Positions 32,759-46,189 of a stretch of DNA of 64,000 nt are shown piece after piece. The notes under the pieces were generated by a model. The model worked only from the letters and a program-made list of their open reading frames with translations. It was not told the origin of the DNA and searched no databases. This DNA comes from Cordia subcordata (Eukaryota > Streptophyta > Magnoliopsida > Boraginales > Cordiaceae). The stretch is taken from positions 16,597,001 through 16,661,000 of the forward strand of contig JAPTOF010000008.1 of assembly GCA_028554755.1 (NCBI GenBank). Direction: 5' to 3'. How positions within the stretch are numbered: the stretch's first letter is position 1; each line of letters begins with the position of its first letter. The translations under genes and the position numbers were made by a program.

Positions 32759-34566
32759 TGTGCATTTTCGATGCAAGCCCTAAAAGACTTGCAAGCGTAC
32801 GGATCATGCAGAATAGCATGTACAAGTACGGGAGTCGAACCACAGGGAGGTGTGAATTGTGGAAGAAATTCTATGCTAGTGTGTTCTAGAAGAAAACTCA
32901 GAAGGAACTATATCTAAACATCTTTTTTGTGCTTTTGGATTTTAGGGAGCAATGAGAGAAATGAAAGACTACACTATGAATGAAAGAAAGAAAAAGTAAG
33001 AACTAAGCTAACCTACAGGGATTAAACCTATGGGAAGGTGATAGGGTAACCTACATTTGTGAACGGGTGATTCTTTTCTCTTTGCTATGGGATTTGGGTT
33101 ATTGGCTTACTAAATATAGCTTCTAATACAAAGCAACTAACTAGTATCCTAATTACACCCTTGGACTCTGTGCGGGTCCTTCCTGAAATGTATATTCTTA
33201 GAGGTATGGTATGGTCTTTATGTAGCTAAGGCCATAAGAAGGACTAAGGAGTTACTTAGGTGTCCTTCAATAATCCCACCCTAGTTCTTAAACCATTAGC
33301 TAGATTTAAAGCTAAGACCTAAGGTTCCTAGGGTTGACTAAGCCTATTCGGACTCGTATTAGTTGGATTTAAAGCTAAAAAGGAATCGATCTAGACTAGT
33401 CCTAACTTATACACCATAATTCTAGGGACATTAAAGCAGATTGGTGTTTAATAGGTGCAATCTTACATGTTCTAAGGTGAGGCATTGCGAATATGATGTC
33501 CTATTCACGGTACAAACACACAGAAGTTTCTTTTACACCATTGGAAGCATTCAAGCATCAACATGTAGCATTAGTTGAGCATGCATTCACTATAAGGCAT
33601 GTTTCACATTCACATGGATACGAATAGAATCAACCCACTTCATATTATCCATAATCACACACATAGGCATCCATAATCTAAGGATTAAAAGTGGTCTATA
33701 GCAAATACAACTCAATCTATATACATACAACTCATTCAAGCATTAAATCAAACTCATGGACATGAATGATATAAAGCTTCTCAAAATAAGAACAAAGTAT
33801 GTGTCTAATCAAATCCCATAACAAAGAATACTATAATAAAAGAGAATGAAGAGGTTAAGAAAGCTCCTCTTCTATCCTCGCTTGTTTCTTGACAAACTTG
33901 AGTAAATCTTCACCAAATAATATTTGAATCCTCTAAAATCAACTTGAATCTAAATGGGTGTGTGCGTTAGTGTGTGTATTTGAGGTGGGTAAAAGTAGGG
34001 TTTTGTGTGTGAGAAGTGGGTTGATGAATGAGAGATGAAAAAGGAATCAAAATCGACTAAAAATGGGCTGGAAAGGGCTTAAATAGTGCGGCATACGCGT
34101 CTTACAGGGGGCCTTGGCCGGTGGACTAGCCTAGCCTTGAGGTTGACCTTCTATTTTGGCAGGTCGCCTAGGTCGGTCGACTGGCCTTGGAAGGGGGCGA
34201 TCAGCCAGGACAGAAGCTGGCCAATTTTCTTGCGTAACGTTAGTTTTGCTACAATTGCTCTTTTCTTCGCTCGATTACCTCCAAACACTTCTTTTAAGCT
34301 TTTCCCACATTCCAAACATCTCAAGCTTGACTCCAATATCAATTCTCCATTAATTCAAGTCCCGATCTTTTGACCTAACTTCAGCAAACATGAGAAATAA
34401 GCATGCATTAGTGTAGCATTTGTCTTTAAACTCAACTATATACATTTGCTTATGCTTAAGTCTAACTCTAGTATATATACTATACTAATGCATCTATTAA
34501 AGCTCAAAACACCTCTTAAACATTTACAAATAATAGTGTAAACACACACAAAAACACAACGTATCA
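32759..34566 (-). repeat. 3' LTR of Ath-4 (about 1.81 kb)
   Basis: Minus strand starts TGATACGTTGTG at 34566, after the polypurine-like block, and ends near AAAATGCACA at 32759. GTCGAC-type words at 34108-34220, then TATTTAAG (minus, about 34078-34085). U3 inverted repeat at about 34408-34485. The left end is uncertain by a few bases because the partner flank is gone. Confidence 0.8.
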
Positions 34567-35559
34567 ACATCCCCATACCTTCTTCTTACTTGTCCCCAAG
34601 CAAGCCTATTCTTAAGTTTATTTCTAAAGCCAATGCAAAGGGCTACCTAAGGGATTGACTCGCTATCAAGGTTAGTCTAAGAAGCATGAAAAAGGTATTC
34701 CTATTGTGGAGAGATCCCTAAGTTTCTTTAGATTCTCTCTCTGCTCATAAAGGGCCTCGAACCTCACGGGAACTTCCCAAGTAGCCAAACTACCACAAGC
34801 CTAGGATTCTAACTCGCGCACTCGGGATATGATGTTTCTTGCCCCCTTAACTAATGTGGCCTTCCCAACATATAAAAACCTCAAAGACAAGATGAGAGAA
34901 TATACAAGTGTAATGGCTTATTAAAGCCTTGTTCACTTATATACAAAGAGGATAGCTTGTGCGAAGTTTACATTGTATCACTTATGCACTTATTCACATC
35001 ACTTTTTGATGCCTTTGGCTTTTCTAATTTTTTCAAATTTTCAACTTTTTAATCTTTTTGCACCATTTTTGCCTTTTCAATTTTTTTGAATTTTTCATAC
35101 TTTGCATTGCATTACAAGAAGAAAAGAAAAAGAAAGGCTAAGGAATATAAAAAAGAACCAATAAAGGAAGGGGCACTTACATCAACATCCCTTTTGCAAC
35201 ACTCTTTTCTACCATGCTACAGGGTGGCTACAAGGGGCATTCTTAAAGGTCCTAATGCCTTACAACTTTCAAAGGTATCCCCTCCAAGACTCGATTTTCA
35301 ATCCACTCCATTCACTTTCCCACAGTGGTACTTATATTCACCAATCAATAGAGTCAGTCACAATAGCCAACACAATGATCAACTAAGAATAAACAACTCT
35401 ACATGCATTAAAATTTGAAAAAATTTCACCATTTCTAATCAAATAATGGCAATCTACCATAAGAAAACATAAAACAATAAGACCAAACCACGCACCCCCA
35501 AACCTAAACTTTGCTTGGCCTCAAGCAAATAGAGTAATGCATATAATCAAGCAAATTGT
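34567..35559 (-). other. Ath-4 3' noncoding region with two polypurine tracts
   Basis: Block with the same order as Ath-3 26612-25641: LTR-proximal tract (34567-34580), the CACTCGGGATAT conserved block (about 34815-34830), a T-rich run (35010-35100), and the internal tract (35490-35505). No coding frame. Confidence 0.75.
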
Positions 35560-36243
35560 CATCACAATGGGAATCTTAAAAGTAGTACGGTAGGTCCACA
35601 AAGCATCATTCAACCTAGTAGACCAATCTCTTCTATCGGGCCTAACCGTCTTCTCTAAAATGTGCTTGATCTCCCTATTGGACACCTCTCCTTGTGCACT
35701 AGTTTGTGGGTGACAAGGGGTAGCAACCTTATGGGTAACCGAATATCTCCTCAATAAGGCCTCTAAAGTCCTATGGCAAAAATGCAAACCCCTGTCACGA
35801 ATCAAGACCCTAGGGACTCCAAATCTAAACAACTACCCTATGGTCATTAGTACATGCGGGAATAGCCTCAACCTATTTGGACATGTAGTCAACAGCCACT
35901 AAAATGTATTGGTACCCAAAGGAAGGTGGAAATGGACCCATGAAATCTATACCCCAAACATCAAATAACTCACATGAAAGAATATGGGATAAAGGCATCA
36001 CATTTCTTCTAGAGGTGGACCCGGATTGTTGACATCTAAGACACTTTTTACAATACTCTTTGGCATCCCTAAAGAGAGTGGGCCAAAACAATCCACATTA
36101 CAAGACCTTCACAGTAGTTTTCTTTCCACTAAAATGACTTCCACACCCTTTACCTTGACACATACTAACATGCATTCAAACTCGTCCTCAGGCATAGACT
36201 GGCGAATCACTTGATCTGCACATACCTTAAATAGATAAGGATC
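35560..36243 (-). pseudogene. Ath-4 integrase fragment
   Basis: Minus-strand frames contain CKKCLRCQQSG (zinc finger end), [10 protein letters not shown] (first catalytic Asp), [10 protein letters not shown] (second Asp) and [12 protein letters not shown] (catalytic Glu). A short deletion near 35835 removes part of the segment between the two Asp blocks. The C-terminal third is lost: the frame stops at FKIPIVM and joins the internal polypurine region. The upstream end is cut by S3. Confidence 0.85.
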
Positions 36244-38065
36244 TGATCGCTATCTCGCGGCACAAGCCTAAATAGCCCGTAAGTGCACGAGTCATATGTA
36301 GTATGGTATGTGCGAGTGCAGGGTCGAATTCACTGCGAGGCCTAATGTTTATGGTGTTCTAAGCTAAGTGCATCCTAAAGAGCTACATGTTAGGGTCCTA
36401 ACTGTAATCTTTTTGATGTTTTCGATTTGAGGGAAGCTTAGGAAAGATAAATCTAAGCTACAGGCAAGAAAATAAAAAGGCGGTGTATATGTGTGTGATG
36501 GGAGAATCAAGTGATATAAGGGGATGCTAACACGTGGAATTGGGGAATAGGGTGATTACGTCTTGCAAATAGGTGATTACTACTTCTTGTTAAGGTTGCT
36601 GGATAGATTAAACTTGGTTGCTCTTGTCTACTCTCCTAATTAACCTCCTAATTAGACCTTAAGCCTCAGTGTGAATCCATCCCTAGTGTCGACCCCTAGA
36701 GCCATGACATATGGTTTTTATGACTTAGGGCTACAGGGCTAGCTAGTTAGGATTCTAGGTGACTTAGATCGGTCTAACCCTAGTGTCTAAACCATTAGTT
36801 GGATTTAAAGCCAAGACTTAGTCCATCTAAGGTCGACTAACCTACCCTAAAACCCATTAGCTAGATTTAAAGCTAAGGCAGACTCAACCTAGGCTAGCCA
36901 TTAGTTATGCACTACCGATCATCATCATAATAGCGAGAATTGACATTAAAGTGCAAAGCTTACGCATCAAGGGCATGGCATTCGAGAATATCCCGAGGTA
37001 TTCCCTTACTAAGCACATAGACATACTTAGATTACACCAATTTAAGCAATCGCACCAAACATGTAAGCAATAGAAGCTATTTATGTTATTAAGGATGCTA
37101 ACACACATATAGACATGTATATAAGCATACCCACTTTGTGTATTCATGACCCAAACGTATACAAAGGCTAGCATAATGATTTAGAGATGGTTAATAGCGT
37201 AATAGACTTCAATATACATACACAACATCATTGAGGCATTTCTATAAACACATAGACATGAATGTAAATTTGCCAATCAAAACCTTAAGTACAAGCATGT
37301 ACATACAAATCCATCAAATACCCACAACACTAATGTAATAATCATTCATAATAAAAAAGCAAAGCACCCAACATAGCTCCAATCAAAAATAAATTAGACT
37401 TAGGATAAAAAAGAGATACCTTTTTATCCATAGCCAAGCTTTACAATCCATGAGCTATGCCTAAATCCTAGTGTTTGATCCTCTTGGATCCTTGATTCCA
37501 AGTGTTAAATGTGTTTTGAAGTGAGTGTGTGAGGTGGTTTTTGATGGATTTTGGGTTTAGAGAAATGGGTGTTTGATTGGGTTGGTGTTCTCCTTCAAAA
37601 CATGGCTAAAAAGTGGCTTAAATAGAGTTGTCAACACGTCTAGCCGGGGGCCCAACTAGTTGAATGGCTTTGGGCCTAAGTCATCTGACCAAAAACTAGC
37701 CCAGATTCTAATCTTGCAGGTCAACTGGCAAGGTCAGCTGGCCTTGACAGAAGCTCAATCGGTCTTGATAGTAAAAATGCTCATATCTCGCTCATTTTGG
37801 CTCCGATTCGTGCACTATTTTTTTAAGGCTTCGCATCGCCATGGGGGATCTCCCAAGCAATCATTTGCACCCTAAGTGCGTACAAAATTGTCCGTGTCCT
37901 TTTTGGTTGCAGGCTCTGAATTTGGCTCACATTGCGCTTGGTTTCCCCTCAGTTGCTTCTTCCTTTGTTCGACCACTTCCAAATGCACTTTTTTTTATTC
38001 CTTTATGTCCGTAACACCTTTTCTTTGTTCCACACTTCAAACACCCTCAATTAAGCTCCAATTAT

Positions 38066-39945
38066 TGTTAGGATTAGTGTCCCTAAAGCTCACTTGTATG
38101 TGACATTTTGGATGTTAAGCAATGTATAATCATTTTGTTAAATGGCATTATGAGTTTCTTATTTATTATCTCTAGCATGTTTTATTGATGTATGTATAAT
38201 GGTCCCTTGACTTGAACTAATGACTTGGGTGCGCAGTGAAGTTGGACACAAAGTAGGTCCAAGTCTAGATTTAGTCACGTCATAAATTGAGTCTGTAACT
38301 GAATGGTAGTGTTAGGCACTTTACCAGGATAAGGTTATATTGATCAAGTCTCCTCGTTTAGAGTGATCTACCTAGGTCATTGAAGGACTTTTCAGATTTG
38401 TCTAAATAGTACGTGCCACGTATTAGACAGGACCATTGTGAGTATGTTTTCTAAAGACATACTATCAAAGAAAGAAAACAAGATACTCACTGCTACTAAA
38501 TGATCATTGCTTTTAATCTTGAGCATATGTGGATGAACTAATAAAATTAAGGTTTGGTACTTTGATTCACTTTGGGTGAGATCTTACCTTTTTAGGATCA
38601 ACAGCCTCGTGTGTTGAGTGCCAAGTTCTAATTAATTAGGATATGCATATGCAATATGGAATCTATGTGCCCCCTTTGGGATTGCCTAAATTTATCATTC
38701 GAATCTAGGTCTAGTGATAATACCTTTATGGGTGTATTGGTTATATGGCTTAAGGGTCACTCCTAGGATCAAAAGATTCCATGACCAAGGATGGTTGGCA
38801 ATAGGACAAGAGACCCAAAAGAAAAGATGCATCTAAGGAGGTGATAGTACACAGGCCAAAGGACCGGCTTTAGCTATGGGTATACATAGTGGGGCATTAT
38901 GATCAGTTATTTAGTAGGTCAAAGACAAAGTTCACATTCTTTTGTGATAAGCTTTTGGGTAATAGCAATTATTCTTGGAGTGTAACTTTGATCTTATGGT
39001 GGAATAGATCAGAGTTAAAATAACTATTATTATGTCGTCTGGATCGGGTAAGGACATTTTTTATTATTTTTGGAAGCCAAGGTTAATTGTGTCTTCTTGG
39101 TCCCTTCCCTAGTTGAAATGACATTGAGAGAGTAATCTTAAAAGAGCAAATTCCATATTGTGATAGTAGCCTTATTGGGCCAAAGCTTGAAATTCGGTTT
39201 GGGCTTTCTTTGGAGTCCAAGATAACCTAATTGTGCTTGGATGGTTTCTTATTAGTCTTGGGCCTCCACATGGATTATGGACTATGTGTTGGGCTTGAAT
39301 TATAGGCTTGGCCCAATCTTCCAAGACATGCGCTAGAAAGTTACTACAAGAAAATTTCAAATTGTACAAGTAACTTCCATGACATGTGGCAAACATTTAC
39401 TACTAGGAAAAAGTTTCCCACATGGAAAGTTTAGAAGGTTTAGGTGCCAAACTTTTCCTATAAATAGGCAAGACCTTAAACCATTTCTAGCATCAAAAGA
39501 AAAATTTTGTAGTTGATCTCTTCCATTTTGGCAAGAGAATACTACAACACATAGTACACACTTATTATGTGTTTTTTTGCTCTAGATTTTCAAGAGCATA
39601 TTACTTTGCTTCTTCCTACACAAGAGGCTATTCTCTTAGGATAAGTTTCTTTAACCATAGGGAAGAAGACTAGGGAGTTGCATATTGCGACACCCTTACA
39701 GCAAAATTTTTTTGTGGCCTTGTTTGGAGCAGGAACAAAGCTCGTGATTGTTTTAGCTTCATCAAAGGCCTCACGCTTCAACATGTTAGCTTTACATATT
39801 TTTCAAATACTAGTTATGTTCTATGTGTTCTTAAGCATGTTTTTGTGTGTTATATAGTTATTTTATTTTCTTAGCATGTTTTCTTGGTAGAATATTTTGA
39901 AAATATGGGCTAGGATAGACCACATGTAATATTATCGATCCTACA
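38066..39945 (+). repeat. 5' LTR of Cop-4 (1,880 bp)
   Basis: Starts TGTTAGGATTAGTG, ends ATCCTACA. TATAAATA at 39459-39466 marks the promoter. Unlike the other LTRs here it has no GTCGAC cluster; a single block sits in the leader at 40370-40405. Small frames inside are not genes. Confidence 0.93.
39459..39466 (+). promoter_or_regulatory. TATA box of Cop-4 5' LTR
   Basis: TATAAATA followed by GGCAAGACC, with an equal copy at 57827-57834 in the 3' LTR. The likely start of the element transcript is about 30 bp downstream. Confidence 0.75.
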
Positions 39946-39947
39946 AT

Positions 39948-39959
39948 TGGTATCAGAGC
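39948..39959 (+). other. Primer-binding site of Cop-4 (tRNA-iMet type)
   Basis: TGGTATCAGAGC, two bases after the LTR end. Unmutated. Confidence 0.93.
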
Positions 39960-41543
39960 TTAGGTTTACACACAACATGTTTAGACAATGCAAGAATATT
40001 GTATTTGCATAAATATGTTAGTCATCTTTTGAGTGACAAGATTAAGAAATATTGTGTTGCATATACTTGTGGTTTTATGCTTGTATGTGCAGGTGATATA
40101 AAATCCCCTTAATGGTTCATATGTATGCATGATAGAGTTTCGTGCACGCTCAACAAAGCTTGGCCATAGGCAATTTCATCTATAGATCTTTATGGTTATT
40201 ACTTGTAGCTTCATTTAAAAGAAGCATAGGATGTTTTGATATCCTTATAATGTTTCTTTTATGACTGTAAGCTTGTATTAGCAATATCAAAATGTGTTAT
40301 TATTGTAATATTTAAAGACCAAAGAAGAGAAGCAAGGAAAAATAGCATACAGGAGCAAATATGTCTCAGCCGTTTGAGGTCCCTGGTCGACTGGCTCTGG
40401 CAAAAATTGCAACAATGATTGTTGTTTCATGTTTTTGGATTGAAGATTGTAGGCAACCATCAAAGAGAGATTCTAACATATTTTGGTGGATGTTTATAAT
40501 GCATTGATATATGTTTTAACATATTTGCATAAGCATAAACATGATTACCACCTAGAAATATGTCCACTCATTAGGTTTTTACAATTGGCCAATCCTATGT
40601 GTTAATTTATAAGAGATAGTTAAGTTCATTTAAATGAGATTGGCTTAGACAAGACAATTGTAAGTAATTATGTCTAAAGATGCCATGCAGTCTCATGACA
40701 AAAATGAAAAACTTAACTTGAGATTTACAATATGACAACCTAAGGGTCCATACACCTAGATTTAGGTAAATAATCTATTATGGTATTGTAATGTTTTAGT
40801 AACACAAAGGGAATTCGCAACAACCAAAGTGTTTTGCAAATCCAAAGCGTGTTTAGATCTAAAACAAAAAGCAAAAATACCAAAAATAGAGAAAACCCTT
40901 ATGTTAAAAGATTAAGTAGGAGAGGGGACTGGAAGTACCCCACGGCTTTCCATATCCAATTCACGCTAATGATAAATGTCATTAACTTCCCTATTGGATG
41001 GTGAAACTTAATCAAGATTTAGCAAGGTGAATTTAAAATATTTATTCGAAAGGGTGTTAGTGAGTTTCGCCATTCTATCGGTGGAATTTTTCACTAAAAA
41101 TCGCCTCACACAACATTGATTAAAGTCACTACCCCATCGAAGGGCTTAAATCAAGAATGTTATGGCAAATGAACATAAGGAATGGGTATACACTCAACTT
41201 AAATGGTAGGTTTTGCTATCCTATCGATAGAGTTCATTATTGGATTTAAGAAGCCAAACGAAATAGTGATTGAATTGTTCAATTGGATCTTATCCAGATA
41301 ATTGTCAATTCAAATAAGCAGTGGTGTTTAACTTAATGTTGATAAATTTGGCCATCCCATCGGTGGAGTTCTTGTGAAGATGTTGAGACACTGTTACATC
41401 TAGTAGTTTAAAGGCTAATCTACTTAAAGACAAATGATGTAAAAGTACTTGTATGTTTTATTTCAAAAGATGGCATACATATTATACATGTATCAATTCC
41501 ACTCATAAAATAATTATGATTATATTGTTCTATATCCAGAAAA
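39960..41543 (+). other. Cop-4 leader with three diverged repeats
   Basis: No coding frame. Repeats with the core CATC(C/T)TATCGGTGGAGTT occur near 41069, 41215 and 41350 (about 140 bp apart), each followed by related sequence. A single GTCGACTGGC block is at 40370-40405. Confidence 0.65.
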
Positions 41544-42310
41544 ATGTATTCGTTCAGTCCGCTAGCTACAATTCTCAAAGAACATAAGCTCACTGGACCG
41601 AATTTTGTGGACTGGGAATGAAACTTGGACATAGTACTTACCGCAGAAGAGTACAAGTATGTCCTAACAACTCCTTGTCCTATTGTGAGGGCAAACTCTT
41701 TTGAAGCCCAAAAAGATGTTGAGGCAAAATGGTAGAAGGCCAATAGTATGGCCAAGTGCTATATGATGGCTTCTATGTTAGATATTTTGCAAAGCAAGCA
41801 TCATCATATAGCCAATAAGAGTAGGCCCGCAAGGTAAGGTGCTCTTAGAGAAATTATGAATCAAAGGATGCTAGAAGGAGTATCTGTCAAGGAGCATATG
41901 CTCAAAATGATGGATTACTTCAATACTGCCGAGATCCTGGGGCAAACATAGATGAACAGTCAAAGGTAGACATGATTTTGGAGACTCTACCACCGTCTTA
42001 CTCCCAGTTCAAGCTGAATTATAATATGGACAAGATAAACATGGATATGATAGAATTAATGAAATAGCTCCTAGATGCAGAAGCCACAATGAAAAATAAA
42101 GGCCATGTAAACATGGTTCAAGCATCCACTTCTGGACTTAACCCGAAAGGGAAAAAGTTCAAAGGAAAAGGGAAGCAAAAACGTGGTCGAGGAAAAAAAG
42201 AAGAAAAATGGAGAATAGCCCAAATAATTAACAGGTGAAAAGCTCAAGAGCAAATGCTTTAAGTGTGGCCAGAAAGGGCACTGGAAAAGGGATTGCCCGA
42301 ACTACCTGGC
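41544..42310 (+). pseudogene. gag: Cop-4 gag with zinc knuckle
   Basis: ATG at 41544 opens MYSFSPLATILKEHKLTGP, the usual start of a UBN2-type copia Gag. Stops (for example TGA after VDWE, TAG after VEAKW) and frameshifts follow. EHMLKMMDYFNTAE and VDMILETLPPSYSQF mark the capsid-like part; the CCHC knuckle CFKCGQKGHWKRDC (42255-42296) is intact in its own frame. Would package element RNA if whole. Confidence 0.85.
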
Positions 42311-43900
42311 ACGAGGCCAGATAGGTACACCTCTTTTGTTCTACATTGAAACTTGTTTAGTGATTGATTCTACTGATTCTCGGATTGTAGACTCTGAAGC
42401 CACTAACCATATTTGCAATTCTTTGCATTGGTTTCAGAAATGAAGGAACTAGCTAAAGGGGATTTTACTCTGAGGATGGGTAATGGAGCAAAAGTATGTG
42501 CTGCTGCTGTGGTAGGAATGTGCTTAAATTTTCCATGTAATAGGAAGTTATTTTTTAACAATGTTTATTATATTCCAGATGTACGTAAAAACCTTATCTC
42601 TGTTTCAAAATTAATACTAGACGATTTTTGCATTAATTTCTATTCTGGTGTTGATATCAGTAGAGATGGAAATATTATCATTCCGATAGCATGCATGATA
42701 ACTTGTTCTATATGAAACCTATTACAAATTCACTGCATAATATAGAACGAACGAATTCCCAAAAAAGAAAGGTTTCTTTGACCAATGATACTTATCTTTG
42801 GCACCTACACATAGGACATATTAGTCTAAAGTAAATTCGAAGATTAGTCAAGGATGGGCATCTTAGCTTATTTGATCTTGAAGATCTACCTCTGTTTGAA
42901 TCTTGCCTCAAAGGAAAGATGACCAAATAGTCATTTTCTTTTAGAGGAGAAAGGGCCAAAGAAGTATTAAAATTGGTTCATACTGATGTGTGTGGTCCTA
43001 TGAGCAAACCAGCACGAAAAGGTTATAAGTATCTCATTACCTTTATTGATGATTACTCTAGGTATGGATATGTATATCTAATGCGACGTAAGTCTGAATC
43101 CTTTGAGAAATTTAAAGAGTTCAAGGCTGAAGTGAAGCAGAAATTAGATAAACGTACCAAAGCCCTTCAGTCTGATCTAGGTAGCGAATACCTTTTCGGT
43201 GAGTTCAAAGACTACCTTACATAAGAAGGGATTGTGTCTCAATTAACTGCACCAGGGGCTCCCCAGCAAAATGATGTAGTAGAGAGAAAAAATCACACCC
43301 TATTAGATATAGTTAGGTCAATGATGAGTCATGCATCATTACCTTTATCTTTTTGGGGGTATGCCCTTAAGACAGCAGCATATATCTTGAACTTGGTACC
43401 ATTTAAATCAGTACCTAGGACACCACAAGAAATGTGGACTAGGCGTAAGCCTAGTTTAAATCATCTCCATATTTGGGGTTGTCTAGCTTATGTACTTAAT
43501 AGTAATGCTTCAAAGTTGGAACCAAGATCCGAGTTGTGCTATATTATTGGGTATCCTAAGGGAACCAGAGATGGGATTTTTATAATCCTAAGAAGCAAAA
43601 AGTGTTTATAAGCATCCATGCTAGATACTTAGAGAATGGTGAAATGATCCAGAAAACACTAGATTTTGAAGTTGTTCTAGAAGAGATTTCACAAAAATTT
43701 CCAGTAACACCTATGGTAACTATAAATGAAAAAGAACAGCATATTACACATAATATATCGGAGCCTCGTCATAGTGGGAGCATATCCAGGCCTCCTGATA
43801 GATACTACGAAGTCCTTTTAAACTTCTTCAGACGATCAGGTGATGGATCCCACAAGTTATGATGAAGTAGTTTCTGACATAGATGTTAACTAATGGCATA
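42311..43900 (+). pseudogene. Cop-4 protease and integrase region
   Basis: Protease motif reads IVDSEATNHICN near 42384, with Glu in place of the Gly of DSG, so it should be inactive. GAG-pre-integrase begins WHLHIGHISL (about 42800), its last zinc ligand Cys replaced (CLKGK). Integrase: VHTDVCGP (first Asp, about 42980), LQSDLGSEY (second Asp), VVERKN (Glu, about 43270), then the [10 protein letters not shown] segment. Several stops and frameshifts. Confidence 0.85.
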
Positions 43901-44403
43901 AGGCAATGGATTCAGAGTTAGAATCTATGTATTCTAACAAAGTCTGGGATCTTATAATTGCACCTAAAGGGGTAAAACCTATAGGGTGCAAATAGGTCTA
44001 CAAGAGGAAAAGAGCAGTTGATGGAAAAGTTGAAACCTTTAAAGCAAGGTTGGTGGCGAAAGGTTATACTCGAAAAGAATGGATCGATTATGAGAAAATT
44101 TTCTCACTAGTAGCCATGCTTAAATTCATTAGGATACTTCTTGCCATTGCATGCCATTATGACTACGAGATATGGCAAATGGACATCAAGACAGCTTTTC
44201 TTAATGGGGAGCTTGGCGAGACCATTTACATGACACAACTAGATGGATATGTTGCCAAAGGCCAGGAACATATGGTTTGTAAGTTAAAAAAGTCCACTTA
44301 TGGATTAAAGCAGGCATCTAGAGCATGAAACATCAAATTTGACCATGTAATTAAATCTTATGGTCTTGATCAAAATATTGATGAACCTTGCATGTATAAG
44401 AGG

Positions 44404-46189
44404 TGATCGTGTCATCTTTTGAGTGCAAGCTCTAAAGACTCGCAAGCACACAGATCAGTGTAGTAAAGTGTATGCAAGTGCGAGGTCGATTCCACAGGGA
44501 GGCTATGTCAGGAGATGGATTCTTCGTGTGTGTTCTAACGTGTGCCTAAACAGGAACCTAAACTATCTATTTTTGGGATTTTGGATGGTTGGCAGCTCTA
44601 GCTAAAACGAGTTAAACTAAACTATGGGAATGAAAAAGTGAGAGACAAGCTAATCTAGAAGAACTAACAAATGGAAAGGTGTTAGGGTGACTTCAACTTA
44701 TGAATGGGTGATTCTATACTCAAATGCTATGGGATTAAAGAATGATGGCTTACTTTCATAATTGCTCTTAACTAGGTTGCTAAATTAGTGTCTCAGTTTC
44801 CTCCTAGAACTCAGTACAACCTAAATCATTGGCTGGATTTAAAGCCAAGACATAGTGTGGCTAAGGTCGACTAATCCTATCCTAAATCCTATTGGCTGGA
44901 CTTAAAGCCAAAGGAGACTCGGCCTAGGTTAGCCCTAAATTACTTACCATCATTCTAAGGTCACTACAGTAAGATTTGACTTGATAGGACATTCATACAT
45001 GTTCTAGGCCAAGGTGTTTATGAATAAAAGGATCTATTCAACTACCAAACATCGTCATGCTCAGATTACACCGTTAGAAGCCATTAACAACCAACATGTA
45101 TGCATTATTGAAGTCATATTCACTACTAGGCATGCAAACATACACATAGACATAAATATAAGTATTACCCACCTCATAGCATCCACATATAAACACATAG
45201 ACATGATTATAGCATGGATTAGATGTGTTTAGTAGTAAATAGACTTCAATTTATACACATGCTACTCATTTTGGCATTTAATCTAACACTTAGACATGAA
45301 TGAGAAAATAACCATTTGAACAAGAAAATCAAACATGTATATATTCAGCCATTTAATCCCACATCATAAGAGTATATAGCTAACCTATTACATAAGTTAA
45401 ATCATCTACACAAGTCTACTCAATCATAATAAGAGATAGAATGAAAGAGAGTTTATGAAGCTTCCTTTTCATCCTAGCTAATCTTGTACAAGCTCTTGAA
45501 CAGCTTGAATCCAAATGTTGAAACCCTCTAAATTCTCTTGTTTCAAGGTGATGAAGTGTGTGAAAGAGTGTTTGTGATGTGGGTGAAGACTAGGGTAAAG
45601 TATGTGTGTATGTGTGTGATGGGTGTGTAAAGATCCTCCTTAGAATTGTCAAAAAGGTTTCTCTTTTTAAGTTTGAAAATCGGGCTTTTATATCAACTTT
45701 TTTATGATCTGTCGGTCAACCTAGCCGATCGACCAGCTTCTTCTTTTAGCACGACCGACTTTTTGGTGATGTTCTTTGGACTAGCCGGTCGATCAACTTT
45801 GGGGGGGTGGTCGTCCAGCTATTTTTAGCACCACTCTGGGTGGCCGGTCCACTTAGCCTGGTCGACCGGCTCTTTCTCTTAGGTCGTCCGACTAACTTCC
45901 TTCCTCTATTCTTTGTTTTTTCGGCCTCTGATCTTTTCTTTTTGACCCGTACATCTCCCATCTTCATCACCTATCATTGCTAATCTTGATCTTAACCCAA
46001 AATTCACCTAAATCATTGAAAACAATCAATTAGTGTAGCAATTTGTCTCTTAAACTCAATATGTACATTTGTTTATGCTTAAGCCTATTCTTATCAAAAG
46101 CACTACACCAATGCATCTTCATGAGCACTTAATATCTCTTAATCTTAGGCAAATAACAATGCAAACACATACAAAAACACAACACATCA
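44404..46189 (-). repeat. 3' LTR of Ath-6 (1,786 bp)
   Basis: Minus strand TGATGTGTTGTG (46189) to GACACGATCA (44404). GTCGAC cluster 45715-45895, TATA-like ATATAAAAG (minus, 45685-45693). Hairpin word at 44829-44848 and a one-mismatch copy at 44892-44911. Lacks about 120 bp present in the 5' LTR near 44818. Confidence 0.92.
45685..45693 (-). promoter_or_regulatory. TATA-like box in the Ath-6 3' LTR
   Basis: Minus strand ATATAAAAG just downstream of the GTCGAC cluster. The corresponding position in the 5' LTR (54912-54920) has a small deletion that removes it. Confidence 0.55.
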
